Shown piece by piece: positions 11,353-23,239 of a DNA stretch of 64,000 nucleotides. The notes below the pieces were generated by a model. That model searched no databases. It was not told the origin of the DNA and was given only the letters and a program-made list of their open reading frames with translations. The first letter of the stretch is position 1; the number at the start of each line of letters is the position of its first letter. This DNA comes from Edaphochlamys debaryana (taxonomy: Eukaryota; Chlorophyta; Chlorophyceae; Chlamydomonadales), in NCBI GenBank assembly GCA_016858145.1, contig JAEHOE010000237.1:23440-87439 (forward strand), read 5' to 3'. The translations under genes were made by a program, and so were the position numbers.

Positions 11353-12321
11353 GCCCGCAGCGGGCGTTGTTACGCCCCAGTCAACTAAACATGCACTTTG
11401 AGGAAGAAGGGTCGTCCTCCGTTGCGATTGGGTGGGTACCCGAGAGTCAACAGGGCAAGGCTACGCGCGTGGCGACCTGAGCTGGGTACTCTAACTGGTA
11501 GGAGAATGGCAGAGTAATTACAGAGCAAGGGCGCGCAGTCAAGATGGGCCGGGGAGGGACGGGGGCCCATCGGCACGAACCCGCCTCGGTACCCCTCCGG
11601 CCTCCCGTCCCCTCTCCACATGCGAAAGGTCTCCCTGCTGCACAGCTCTGGGAAATCACAGTTGAAAGTGGCTGTGTACAAAGTCGTGGGCACAGCCGGC
11701 TGGTCAGAGCTTGCTAATCCTTCACCCATGGGCACAAGTCGGCCTCGGTCGGCCCCCTCGCCCTCAACCCTGCACGCCGCTGCAAGCCCTCACAGGCACA
11801 CCTCACGTGTTTGGCGTTAAATGATCACGGGTGACAGAGTGAACTTTAGGCGTTGGAGTGGTCTACGGAGTCATCGTGTCGACAGGCCAGGGGGAGAGGG
11901 GGAGAGCTGGGGAGGGCAGGGGAGGGCAGGGGAGAGAACTGGGACGCGTGCATTCCTGGGCCCAGACACCCTGACAGCGGCAGCAACTCAGATGTTATCG
12001 GGTTAATGGGAAATGTGCTGTGTGCCGTGGGGGGGCCGGCCCTGCGGCCAATATATGCGACCGAGTGCGACCGCGTCAGATGGCGCTCGAGCTCGGAAGG
12101 CACGACGGGTTGCCACTTATGCTCCACTGCTCTCAGGAACGTCATCAACGAACAACCGCACTCAATTCATCACAACCAGCACAAGCCGCAAAGTAGAAGC
12201 TTGCGGAACTGGCCTTCGGTCGGTCGGCGACCTTTGACGCGCACGTTTTGGCCGTCGTAGCCGCTTGACGCTATGCTAGTTCGCTTGACCACATCAATCT
12301 AGTCCGCTTGTATTTGAAAGT
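11353..12321. promoter_or_regulatory. Divergent intergenic region, ATG4 / RGG-WD40 gene
   Basis: This 969-bp stretch separates two head-to-head genes and should carry both promoters. A short purine-rich GGGGAGGGCA-type tandem lies near 11890-11940. No ORF here is convincing. Confidence 0.45.
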
Positions 12322-15300
12322 ATGGGAGATTGGGACACTGGTCGCGGCGGATACCGCGGCCGTGGCCGCGGTGGCTTCGGTGGCGGCGGTGGTCGCTACA
12401 ATGATGGAGGCGGCAACTACTACCAAGGCCGTGGAGGGCGAGGCGGTGGCAATTATTACGATGGCGGGGGCCAATACAACGATCCGGGGCCGTCTCGCGG
12501 CGGTGGCCGGGGAGGTCGCGGGGGCTACGATAACTACCAGGGAGGCTACCAAGGAGGAGGCTATCAGGGCGGTGGATACCAGGGCGGCGGGTACCAGGGC
12601 GGGTATCAAGGCGACAACTACCAAGGGGGCGGAGGAGGTGGCTACCGCGGAGGCGGGGGCGGCCGCTTCAACGACGGTGGCGCTCGGCGCGGCTTCCGCG
12701 GGGGGCGGGCGTGGCACAACCCTGGTACGTGCCCGGACTGGGCAGGGCCTGGGCGGGTCAGCGGCTCGAGATTTTGGTGGTCCCCCGGGGGGGGGGAGGG
12801 GCACAAGCGCGGTAAGGGCGTTGCGCCGCCCTGGCCCTGGGCCCGGATCAGCGCCAACCCACATCGGGCGTACGGGAGCAGTATCCACGCCCAAATGCAC
12901 GCGCACCCGAAAGCCTGGGGTGGCGACCACACCGCAACTCTGCCTTTGCCCAGGGCCCGCCGTGCGCACCCACACCCCTTGCACACCTCCTGTCCACCCC
13001 TCTGCGCCACCCACCGCAGGCCAGAAGCGGCAGCAGCAGGTCAACACCAACCCGCCCCCCAACATGGCACTGCTCAAGACGATCCCCGCACACGCCCAGG
13101 TAACTCTGACCCAACCCGACCCTTCGCGGGCTGCATCGGTTCTCTCCAGGGCCGACCGAGCTGCTGCTGCCTTGGCGGCCCTTGCAGCTGCACCAGGCCC
13201 CAGCCCAACTTCTTTCCAGCCCAGCCGCTATACCCCCCGCACCCCCCGCCTCCCACCCACGCTCCCTGCAGGCGGTCACCTGCATAGCCTACGACCAGGC
13301 AACCAACGCGGTGAGGCGAGGCGAGGCGTGGCGAGGAGCAGGCGGACCGGGGCGCTCGGGGACAGCTGTGTGCCAGCAGCCAGCTCGGGGGGCTGGCGCT
13401 CCGGCGGGCGCTCGGGGCGGGACACGCCTGGACGGGAGCTCAGGACCGGCCCAGCTGGGCTGCCGGGGTCAGCCCACGGACGCAGCCCAAGGATGCCTTT
13501 CTCATCCCCCGCCCCGCTCCTTGCCCCTCCCTCCCCCTCCCTCTGCCCTTCCCGTCCGCTTTCCTCTCGGAATCCCTCCCGGTAGCTGTTCACTGGCTCC
13601 AAGGACGGCAAGGTCAAGCAGTGGGACTGCACCAGCGGCCAGGTGGGGGAGGAGGGGGTGGGGGTGGAAGGGGTTGGGGGGAGTATGGGGTGGGGGCAGA
13701 CACCGGCCACACTGGGGTGGGGTGGGGTGGTGGGATGGTGGGCTTGGAGCGCACGCGGGGAGGGCGCACGTTTGGGGGGGCAGGGGTGCGCAGGGCTGCC
13801 CAGGGATCATTGATGGGGGCCCAGGGGGGCGAGCACGGCGTGGGGGCAGACACCGGCCACACTGGGCTCGTTCGTGCGCAAGCGCTTGGCAGCGCGGACC
13901 GCTTGCCGACTCGTCGACTCGCCCCGTGTCCCAACGCGAGCAGCCTAGCCTCCGCCTGCAGCAGAAAGTGTTATTCGTCTTGTCTGGCGCGGGCGGACGC
14001 GACGTGGCTCTTCCTCCAGGCTCCAGAATCCGCGCATGCTGCATGGGGGATCAGTGTACTGCATTCTCCATTTTTCTGCCTTGCGCTCTCGCAACACCTG
14101 CTCGCACTGCTTTACCCAGCCTCCACCAGCACCTCAGTCTTGCGGCCGGACTCCCATCCAGCCCAGACCCAGCGTGCAGCCATGGGCACGATGATGAATG
14201 AGTGATGGGGGGGTAGGTGTAAGGGAACGCGCGGGCCCAGGTGGGAGCCAGGCAGCTCACGCTCACTCGCCCCGCCGCCCCGCAGATTACGCACGAGGAG
14301 TCGCTGGCGGGGCCTGTGGACACGATCCTGTACATCCAGGTGCGTGCAGGGAGGGAGCGGGAGATGGCAGGGGAGAGGAAGGCTTGGCAGGGAGAGAGAC
14401 TGCAGTGCTGGGGAGGGCAGGGATGGGATGTTGCGGGAAGACATGTTGATGCAGGCAAGCGAGCGTGTCACGGGGAAAGCGAGCAAGCGGACCATCGCTG
14501 CAGGCAGACAGCCAGGCACAAGGGCCGTCTGGGCCCACCCGTCCGTACTAGCGGACGCACGGACCGTTGCCCCGCCCCTAGGCACCGCTTCGCCGCGCCT
14601 GACTGTGTCCGACTCCGCGTCAGCCGCCCTGCCCAGCTGGTGGCCTCGCGCCCTCGCGCCACTGCAACCGGACTCGATCAGGACTCGGGCCGCCCGGGCC
14701 AAGCGCCCACCGCCTCCCGAGTCTTCCCCACCTCCCCACCACCCACGCGCCACCCCTCCGCGCCAGCCCGCCGCACCAGCTCAACCCACCCAACCCCCTC
14801 GCGACCCCCCCCCAGGGCTTCCTGTTCGTGGCGTACGTCAAGGGCACCCCGCCCAACCAGGAGGGCATCATCAACTTCTACAACACGGCGGCCGGGAAGA
14901 CGCAGATGATCCCCGGGCACAGGGTGGGGAGCTGGGGACGCGCGGGAGGGGCTGATAGCGGGCTACAGTGGGGCCGCTGGCTCCCGCGTGCCGACTTGCT
15001 GATGCCCGGCAACAAGTTCGCCTCTCCTGCCTGCTCCTTAATCCCTCTCCTAACCTCGCCGGAGGCACAGCCGCCGCTTTCCTGGCGTCGGCGCGATCCG
15101 CTCAGCAACAAACACACCGCCCTCACCCCTCCTCACCCCTCCTCACCCCCCCCCCCAGGGCCACATCAACCAGCTGCTGGCCGCCAACAACTTCCTGTTC
15201 AGCTGCGGCCAGGACTGTAGCATACGCGTGTGGGGCATGGAGGGGGAGGCCTTCGTGTGCAAGGTGGGCCCCGGGGGGGGGGGGCGGGGCAGCGGGTGGG

Positions 15301-17074
15301 CCCGGACGGGCCCGGGCCCGGGCCCGAGCCCTGTCAGCCTCCGAGGGGTCACGCAGACCCAGGCGGGCGGGCGGGAGGGTGGGGGTGGGAGGGCAGACGG
15401 CCGGGAGGTGGCCATCAACCTGCTTTCCCAACCACAATCCACACCGCACCTGCCTACCCCCTGCCCCCCAATCTCCCCAGACCATCCTGGACAAGGACGT
15501 GGGCGGCCACACGCACGCCATCAACGCCATGGAGATGATCAACGGCTTCCTGGTCACGGGGGACAGCGCGGGGTGCCTCAAGGTGGGGGGGGGGGGTAGG
15601 GGGGGGGGCGGGGCCGCACGGGCGGGACGGGGGCGGGTGGGAACCGGGAGGCCGCGAGCAGGTTAGGGGCGGGTTGCGCACACCGCTGTCCTCGTGTGCG
15701 GTGCCCCTTCCTCGGACCCAAACCTGCACTCACCTCTGCCCCGCCCTACTTCGGCCCCGCCCCACCTCCTCCCGCCGCCCCCAGATCTGGGACAGCTCCT
15801 CGGGGCAGTGCACGCAGACGCTGCAGGGGGCGCACACCAGCATTATCTCGTCCGTACTGCAGTACGGGGTGAGTACGGACATCTCCCCGGAGGATGGGAG
15901 GGAGGCAGGCAGCTGGCAGGCGGTCAGGCAAGCAAGCCAGCCAGCCACGTGCGCAAGGCAGGGCAGAGCCAAGCCGCGCACAACCCCTCTGCCCCGCATC
16001 CCTGGCGCGGGGACGCCATCCCTCTTGGTCTCTTCCGCCTCCTCCCATCCCCCTTCGTACTTCACGAGCCTCCAAACATTACACAACCTCCCTCCTCCCC
16101 TGCCCCCCCCCCAGAACAACATCCTGACGGGCTCCGCGGACGGGAGCATGAAGGTGTGGGAGCTGGCGCAGCCGCCCATGCCGGGGGCGGTGGTGAAGCC
16201 GGAGGCCATCGACCAGTACTTCGGGGCGCAGGGCGGGGGCGGGGGGCGGTACCGGCAGGTGCGCGCGCCGAGAGCGGGGGAAGGCCGGGGGCGGGGTTTC
16301 AGGGGATCATTGTGCGGGGGCGACCTGGCGGGGCCTGCGTGGGGACCTTTCCCGAGGGAGGGCCACGTGAGGGGCTGGCGCCTACGGAGCTGGGCCGGGG
16401 GGATAGGCCGAGAGCAGCTGCATCGCGCGGGGTGTCGGGATGCTTCCCCTCTGCTGGCATTTGGGGAAGCTGCTCTTGCCCTGACATTGGCGTACCGCAT
16501 GGAAAGCTCCTGCGTGCTGCTCACCCCTCCACCCACCCACCCACCCCCTCAGGGCGGCCCCCCCAACGCCATCCTGACCATGGACGGCACCCCCGACAAC
16601 AAGGCCGAGTCCATGCTGGCCATCTCCTCGCTGCACGACGGCGTGGGCATCTACAACGTGGACCAGAGCATGCAGCTGCTGGGGCAGCTGCCGGGGGTGG
16701 GTGGCGCGGAACGGAGTCGGGGGGGGGGGTCTGTGGGGGGTTGGCATAGGCTCGTACGAGGGGCAGGCGGCTGGGTCCTGCGGCCGGGGGCTGGGTGGGG
16801 CTGGCCCGTGTGTGGTGGGGATGCACCTGCTGGAGGCCAGCTGCGGCTGTGGCAGGACCTGCTGGGGCCTCTGTGCCTTGTTCTCCGACTACGGCCTCCG
16901 CAGCTCTGTTCTAACCCTCTCCCCCGCCCCTCTCCCTCCCCACCCCTGTCCTCCCCCGCCCCCCCTCCCCCGCAGGTGCAGGTGTGCCGCGCCATCACCT
17001 CCATCCCGGGGGCGGCGGTCATCGTGGGCGACGACCAGGGGCAGGTCCACATCTTCTCATGGACCACCGTCTGA
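12322..17074 (+). CDS. RGG-rich WD40-repeat protein, ZFWD type without a CCCH finger
   Basis: Twelve exons: 12322-12724, 13020-13099, 13272-13310, 13586-13642, 14286-14339, 14816-14923, 15159-15263, 15481-15582, 15785-15868, 16115-16258, 16553-16696 and 16976-17074; 472 aa, all junctions in phase. Residues 1-134 are Gly/Arg/Tyr/Gln rich with RGG and GGYQGG units, typical of RNA-binding tails. From about residue 150 come WD40 blades: KTIPAHAQAVTCIAYD, LFTGSKDGKVKQWDC, FSCGQDCSIRVWGM, LVTGDSAGCLKIWDSSSG, ILTGSADGSMKVWEL and IVGDDQGQVHIFSW. Blade order and the C-terminal block SSLHDGVGIYN match the plant ZFWD family, where a CCCH zinc finger normally stands in front; I find none. It probably binds RNA or an RNP and scaffolds partners. 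The intron 13643-14285 carries a copy of the CRD1 5' end. Confidence 0.82.
13855..14198 (+). repeat. 344-bp copy of the CRD1 promoter, 5' UTR and first codons, inside an intron
   Basis: This stretch matches 20961-21304 over its whole length in the same orientation, with no net length change and roughly twenty substitutions by eye. It carries the counterpart of the CRD1 ATG and the next few codons, then diverges and meets a stop (Met-Gly-Thr-Met-Met-Asn-Glu-stop). It sits in the intron between exons 4 and 5 of the RGG-WD40 gene. Just upstream, a GGGGGCAGACACCGGCCACACTG-like segment occurs twice (near 13690 and 13843). Confidence 0.9.
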
Positions 17075-19539
17075 GCGGGCGCCGCACCCACCTCCCGCGG
17101 GAGCATGGCGATCGTCGCGGCGTCCGGAACCGCTGGCCCACGGGCCGGCTCTCGGCTGCTTGCGCTCTCGGTGCCCCTCTCCCGCCCGCCTGTGAGAGCG
17201 GGGCGTCGAGGGGCTGGGTCTCGGGCGTTCGCGGGCCGACATGGAGGACCTGCGGGCCCCGCCCGGCACGCGGCAGTGGGTCGGCGCCGGTCGAGGCGCT
17301 GTGCAGACCGAGGCTGCAGCACGTGGGCCGCCGGGCCATGTGGGTCGGGCAGCCCAGCACGTGGAGTAGCGTCAACGTCAACCGCGCTGTCGGGGTCGGG
17401 GTTGGGGTCGGGGCCTTGCCTCCGCACCGGGCCGGCACCTCAGCGCAGGCCGGGAGCCCGGGGCCCAACCCTGGAAGAGGCCGAGGCCTTCGCCGGTTGG
17501 AGCGCTGCTGCAGCCTTCTGCGTGTGCGGAGACGCAGCACGGCGCAGCACGGCGTGGCGGAGCACAGCACGGCGTGGCACGGAGCAGAGCGGTGCGACGC
17601 CGCAGCTTGGCGGGAGGCGTAGCTTGCAGGGCGGCTCGGCAGCAGAGAGCCCGTCGGCCCTGAGGCTGGTGCTACCCTGGCGCTGACGCCGTCTGGCGGT
17701 CCGTGGGGCGCGGGACGGCGGGCACACCCCTCGCCGGCTTGCTGCTCTTGGCGAGGCTGGCGGGAGTGTGAGCTCCACTGCGGCTGCCGGAGTCGGAGCA
17801 GGGCCGGGGCCGGGGGGAATGCAAGGAGAGGCGGGGCTCGCGGTCTCAGCCCAGCGAGACCCGGGTACCCAGCTGACGGCAAATGTCGTGGAATCGCTCG
17901 GGCGGGGCGGGGCGGCGGCGCACGCAGGGCAGCAGCGAAGACTTGAGGGCCGGCCAGGCCCGGGCAAGGAGCGCGATGGTCAAGGGTCAAGAGCGATGGG
18001 AGGTGGTGCGATGACGAGTTTGGAGGAGTGAACATGCAGGGTTCGGGGCTTCGCATGCCAGGGCTGAGAGGGTGGTTGCTCGGCGCGTGTTGGCGTGTTG
18101 CCGGGTGTTACAAGAGGGCGGGGGAAAGGGGCTAGGTAGTAGCGCAGACGCTGGACGCAGTTATGTCGTCATCGGCCGGCGTTCTTAAGCGGACTTGTCT
18201 CGGGCCCGGAGGTCCGTGTGTCCGGAAGCGTCTGTAAGAGCGTTGCGTGGATGTGGAGCTGATGAGCTGGGAGAAGGGACATTTAGGGAGGATGGGAGTG
18301 CGGCTGGCATGGGCTGACAGATGCGGGTCGTCATGCCTATGAATGGCGTGCTAGGCAAGGCATTGCGAGGTTTGGGGGGCCGGTAAGGCGGCAGGGGCTG
18401 CATCACGGACCACCGGGTGCTGAGGTAGCCTCTGGCGGGTTCCGTTGGAGACAGGGTGGAAGCTGCGTGCTGATGGAGTCGCGTTGGGCGGTGAGGCTGT
18501 GTAAGGTCTAAAGTACGAGAGCTTGGTGGGCATGGCGCCCGCGCACTGCGCCCAGGAAAACCGCAGCACGGCGACAAAGTGCTAGATGGAACGGCATGCG
18601 CGCGGAGAGGTGGCGTTCAGCGGGTTCCGCAGGCGGGCCTCCAGGGGTTCGTGGATTTCAAAGAAGGTCCAGGGGTCTGCTGACTGGCCGGAGCAGGGTC
18701 GGAGAGGAACGGAGATTTGGAGGGCACTTATTAAGGCGCCGGTTCAGGGGCCCAGTCTGCACCTGTGGAGCCTTGAAGCCCCGACGGGATTGAAGAGTTG
18801 GGAGAGCACAACTACGCGGGGCCACACGGCACTCTTCGGCGCCCCTGCGTGCCCAACCGTGGCCAGGCTACCTGCATCGGCCCCATCACAACCGACTGCG
18901 GTACTTTCGCTTCCCAACTTTGTGTCACCAGCACACATACAGACCCGTCATTCCAATTCCTTATCTGCCATAGGTACACAGCAATACACAGCGCCAGTGT
19001 TTCGGCCAACGCTACGTTGGCCGCGTGCAAGCATCAACCCGACGCTGTGTAGCTACACATGACGCGAGCCGACCAGAGTGCCACCCAAGTCGGGATAAGA
19101 ATGGAGATTAGCGTTCAGACGTGTCGCGGAGCGCTCCGTGGGCGACCAGACTGAGGTCACGGCGGCATGCCGTGCTGATATACCAGCACCCCAGCTCGGT
19201 GGGGTGGGCCAGCTTTGCACGACGCTGGTACGTGAAGGTCCTGTGCGTGGTGCTGGGAGCTGGGGCACCTGCGACGGCGAACCGGCTGAAGCCGGCGCGC
19301 GATTCCACGACGGAAGCCCCCAAAGTCGCCTCCGCGCCCTGCCACAGATTTGAAGCTCATGGACGCGGATAGACCATAAACAGATGGCTTGCTGGGGCGC
19401 TAGCTGCCTTGGAGGACCGATCACAGGTACGCTAGGACTCCCGGACGCCGGAGGGGTACCGGAACGGCGGTACGCTTTTTCCTTTAGCTTCAATTTTCCT
19501 TGAGCGCCTGCGCTACCTATACACGTCAAAGCGCATTCT
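17075..19539. other. Long intergenic stretch after the RGG-WD40 gene
   Basis: About 2.4 kb with no gene I can support. The first kilobase is probably 3' UTR; a TGTAA occurs at 18233-18237, far for a poly(A) signal. Around 17530-17590 there is a short CACGGCG-type repeat. Long antisense frames here arise from GC-rich composition. Confidence 0.4.
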
Positions 19540-20584
19540 TTGATCTCGATATGGTGCGCCAAGCCGACGGCTCTGTGCCCAGCCCCGGAAGATACCTGCG
19601 CCATCGGCATGACAGTTTTGGCGCCGCTTTTCGCCTTCTTCAGTCTCAGACCCAAGCGTTGCAAGCGCTACACTATACGACGTCGCACCACCTCCACCTC
19701 CGCTGCAAACTCCTGTGTCGTGCCCCGCCAACGTGTGCAGGTGACCGGTGTCAACTCTTTCCCCGTGGCCGCCCTCGCCCCGGAGCACCCCCGCCTCGGA
19801 GGCTTTTGGGAGGTAAGTGAGGATAACAGTGGAGAGCATAGAACTGGGCAAGTGGGCAGCCTTGCAGAGAAGATGGTGCAGGCATAAGCCCAGGGGAATG
19901 GGCTGGGACCGGCAAACTTGAACAGCGTAGAGTGCTAGGGCTAAGGCTTAGGGGGCCCGGGCAACTTGTCCGGGCTCGGAGGAGCTCTGCAGTCAGGCTG
20001 ATTACTAGCGCCACGCTTCCCTGGACTCCCAATGCTGGCGCTGCAGGCTGCAGCCCGTATCGGTAGGATGTCTGCGATACCTGGGTACCACTCACGCCAA
20101 GGCCCCAATGGCGCCATGGGCGTTGCTGAGAAGGCAGCATAAAGCACTGACACGCAAAAGGGTGGGGCGCTCATGCAACGCGAGACGAAAGCCTAGGTGC
20201 CCAAGTATCAAAGCAGCGCGTAGCATGGGCATGACCTGCTTGCGACACGGGACGGCTAGTCAGAGTGCGGTAGCAGTTGGCTCGGGGCGCTTGAGGCACG
20301 TCCGGTAGGACGCCAGACGCCCACCAGAAGCTGCTGGCGTGCTCTACTAGGCACCCAGCCCTGGCCCCCCTTCAACCATCTCATGCCCACCGTCTCCTGC
20401 CCCTACCCAGGTGGACCTGTGGTGTGCATACATGTGGCGCCTTCAGGAGCTCAATGCCTGGAAGTTGCAGCAACGCTTCGGGCTGCGGCCGCTTCCGGGA
20501 ACCCATGAACTGCGCCACCTGAGGTCACGGTTGGGCAGGGACGGACGAGGGCGGGGAGGGACAGCAGGCCTCCGCCGCTGCTGA
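19540..20584 (+). CDS. Possible small two-exon gene or gene remnant
   Basis: Two plausible exons join in frame: 19540-19812, ending at a strong donor (GAG then GTAAGTGAG), and 20411-20584, after CTACCCAG. The joined product is 148 aa. The best-looking part spans the junction: VTGVNSFPVAALAPEHPR, LGGFWE, then VDLWCAYMWRLQELNAWKLQ. The 19540 start is uncertain, the last 20 residues look non-coding, and I recognise no family. It may be a decayed remnant. Confidence 0.28.
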
Positions 20585-20960
20585 TGGACCATTCAAACGG
20601 CGGGCAGACGGCGTGAGGGGCTTTGTATAGTCGGCAGGGCTTGCGGGCGGTCCGCTGCCACCTGCCGGTCCCGCACATGTCGGCATGTGATGCTGCAGCC
20701 TTTCCACCCGGCCCGATCACGCAGGCCCCTACTCGTGGCGGAATCGATGATGCACGGTACTTGGCGACAGGGCAGCAGCGGCTGGGCGTGGGCGGAGGAG
20801 CGGGAAGGATGCCGAAAGCCGGGCGCGTGCTGTGGGACCGTGCCACGTCGCCCCCGCGACTGGATGTTCCGCGACTCCGGACCTTCCGCCCGGCGCGCAG
20901 CATTGCATTCCGCAGGCTTTTTGCTTCCTGTGCACAATTGCTCACATCCCCTTCCACCGT

Positions 20961-21304
20961 GGCCACACTGGGCTCGTTCGCGCGCAAGCGATTGGCAGCG
21001 CGGACCGCTTGCCGACTCGTCGACTCGCCCCTTGCCCCAACGAGAGCAGCCCAGCCTCCGCTTGCAGCAATAAGTGTGATACGCCTTGTCTGGCGCAGAC
21101 AGAGGCGACGTGGCTGTTCCTCCAGGCTCCAGAATCCGCGCATGCTGCATGGGGGATCAGTGTACTGCATTCTCCATTTTTCTGCCTTGCGCTCTCGCAA
21201 CACCTGCTCGCACTGCTTTACCCAGCCTCCACTAGCACCTCAGTCTTGCGGCCGGACTCCGATCCTGCCCAGACCCAGCGTGCAGCCATGGCCACGATGA
21301 TGAA
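20961..21304 (+). repeat. Source copy of the 344-bp duplicated CRD1 5' region
   Basis: This is the counterpart of 13855-14198. It covers about 327 bp upstream of the CRD1 start codon plus the first 17 bases of coding sequence, so it includes the 5' UTR and promoter-proximal DNA. Because it leads into an intact gene, this copy is taken as the original. The rest of the gap back to 20585 shows nothing else. Confidence 0.9.
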
Positions 21305-23239
21305 CAAGCGTGTTAGCGGCTCTGTCGGCAAGCAGCTGCCCGCGCGCGCCCGCGTGGCCGCTGTGCGCCCCAGCCGCAGCAGCGTGCGCGTTTCCGCGTC
21401 CGCCGCGCCCGCTGAAGTCGATGAGCTCGGCTTCAAGAAGATGCGCTCGGGCGTGAAGGTCGCCGCTGAGGAGTCTCTCCTGACCCCCCGCTTCTATACC
21501 ACCGACTTCGATGAGATGGAGCGCATGTTCAGCCTTGAGATCAACAAGAACCTGAACATGGAGGAGTTCGACGCCATGCTGGCTGAGTTCAAGACGGACT
21601 ACAACCAGACCCACTTCGTGCGCAACAACGTGAGGCATAGGGTGCTTCGCGCACGATTTGGGGCCTGATCGGGACTTCGGGGGTGCGGGTCGCGGAATTC
21701 GCCAAGCTGTGTGGCTCCAACCTCCGTCTGACCATCCCCGAACTCCCCTCCCCCCCACAGACCTTCAAGGACGCCGCCAAGAACATCCAGGGCCCTGCCC
21801 GCAAGATCTTCGTGGAGTTCCTGGAGCGCTCGTGCACTGCCGAGTTCTCCGGCTTCCTGCTCTACAAGGAGCTGGGACGCCGCCTCAAGCCCATCAACCC
21901 CGTGGTGGCTGAGATCTTCACCCTCATGTCCCGTGACGAGGCCCGCCACGCCGGCTTCCTGAACAAGGCTCTGTCTGACTTCGACCTGGCCCTGGACCTG
22001 GGCTTCCTCACCAAGAACCGCACCTACACCTACTTTAAGCCCAAGGTGGGGCTGGCGCTTGGGGGACGGGTGCTTTGGGGGTCTCTGCGGGGGGCAGCGG
22101 CAGGGAGCCTAGCGGGATAAACAGGCATGCGGGTGTGTCCTGACGACATCGGCTTGACACCGCTTGGCTCCCCGTCACCTCTCCCCACAGTTCATCATCT
22201 ACGCCACCTACCTGTCCGAGAAGATTGGCTACTGGCGCTACATCTCGATCTACCGCCACCTGCAGCGCAACCCCGACAACCAGCTGTACCCCCTGTTCGA
22301 GTACTTCGAGAACTGGTGCCAGGACGAGAACCGCCACGGTGCGTCGTTGCCCCAATTTATTTCTCTGAATTCCCATGCTGCAGCTCCGCTGCGGGTTGGT
22401 TCCTCCCCGCCAGAGGACTCCGTGCCGACTGAACCCTCGATTATTCGCTTGCAGGTGACTTCTTCACCGCTGTGCTCAAGTCGCAGCCCAACATGATCGA
22501 CGACTGGGTCGCCAAGCTGTGGTCGCGCTTCTTCTGCCTGTCGGTGTACATCACCATGTACCTGAACGACCACCAGCGCTCGGCCTTCTACGAGTCCCTG
22601 GGCCTGCAGACGACCCAGTTCAACCAGCACGGTGAGGAGGCCGGGCGGTGACGGCTGATGAGGGGCTGGGGCCAGTCTGAGCGGGATGAGGCGGAAAAAC
22701 CGTCACACTCGGGTGTGCAAATTGAAACCATGGTGCGCGTGCCATTCTAATCCCATTCAATCTGCCTTCAATCCGCAGTGATCATCGAGACCAACAAGTC
22801 GACGGAGCGCATCTTCCCGGCCGTGCCCGACGTGGAGAACCCCGAGTTCTTCCGCCGCATGGACGAGCTGGTGAAGCTCAACAACAAGGTGTGCTCGGGG
22901 AAGGGGTCAGTGGAGCAGGGGGTAAGAGCTTGGCGGGTGGGGCGTGCACCGCCCACACGTCGGGAGTTGGGCGTTGTGCAAGTCGAGGGGTGCTGCCGCT
23001 CCGCCTGGTCTGCCCATCGGAATCTTCGCGACCACGGGGCCTCTGCTGACCTACCCTCCGCTTCCCCCCTCCAGGTGGTCGAGATCGGCACGTGGAACGT
23101 GCCCGCGCCCATCAAGCTCCTGGCCCGCGCGCCGTACGTGGAGCGCATGGTGGCCGAGATCTTCCAGGTCTTCATCATGACCCCCAAGGACACGGGCTCC
23201 GTGGACTTCGACGCCAACCCGAGCGCCGTCGTCTACTAA
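21288..23239 (+). CDS. CRD1: Mg-protoporphyrin IX monomethyl ester cyclase (CRD1/CHL27)
   Basis: Six exons: 21288-21629, 21761-22045, 22191-22338, 22455-22631, 22779-22888 and 23075-23239; 408 aa, all in phase. This is the membrane-associated di-iron subunit of the aerobic cyclase that forms the fifth (isocyclic) ring of chlorophyll, making protochlorophyllide in the plastid. Residues 1 to about 40 are a chloroplast transit peptide rich in Arg, Ser, Ala and Val. Iron-ligand motifs are visible: [12 protein letters not shown] (Glu142), DEARH (173-177) and DENRH (254-258), with [19 protein letters not shown] between. Length matches green algal CRD1 proteins. Green algae often carry two paralogues (CRD1 and CTH1) regulated oppositely by copper and oxygen; I use the CRD1 symbol for the family, since the sequence alone does not decide. 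Its 5' region was copied to 13855-14198. Confidence 0.95.

Noticed and set aside
12308..13585. A 425-aa frame overlapping the RGG-WD40 start in another frame
   Set aside because: It is Ala/Thr-rich and reads through real introns; the frame starting at 12322 gives the RGG domain and splices in phase to WD40 blades.
17019..18056. A 345-aa open frame on the minus strand after the RGG-WD40 gene
   Set aside because: It overlaps the last WD40 exon antisense, has only Pro/Arg/Ser-rich composition and no motif.
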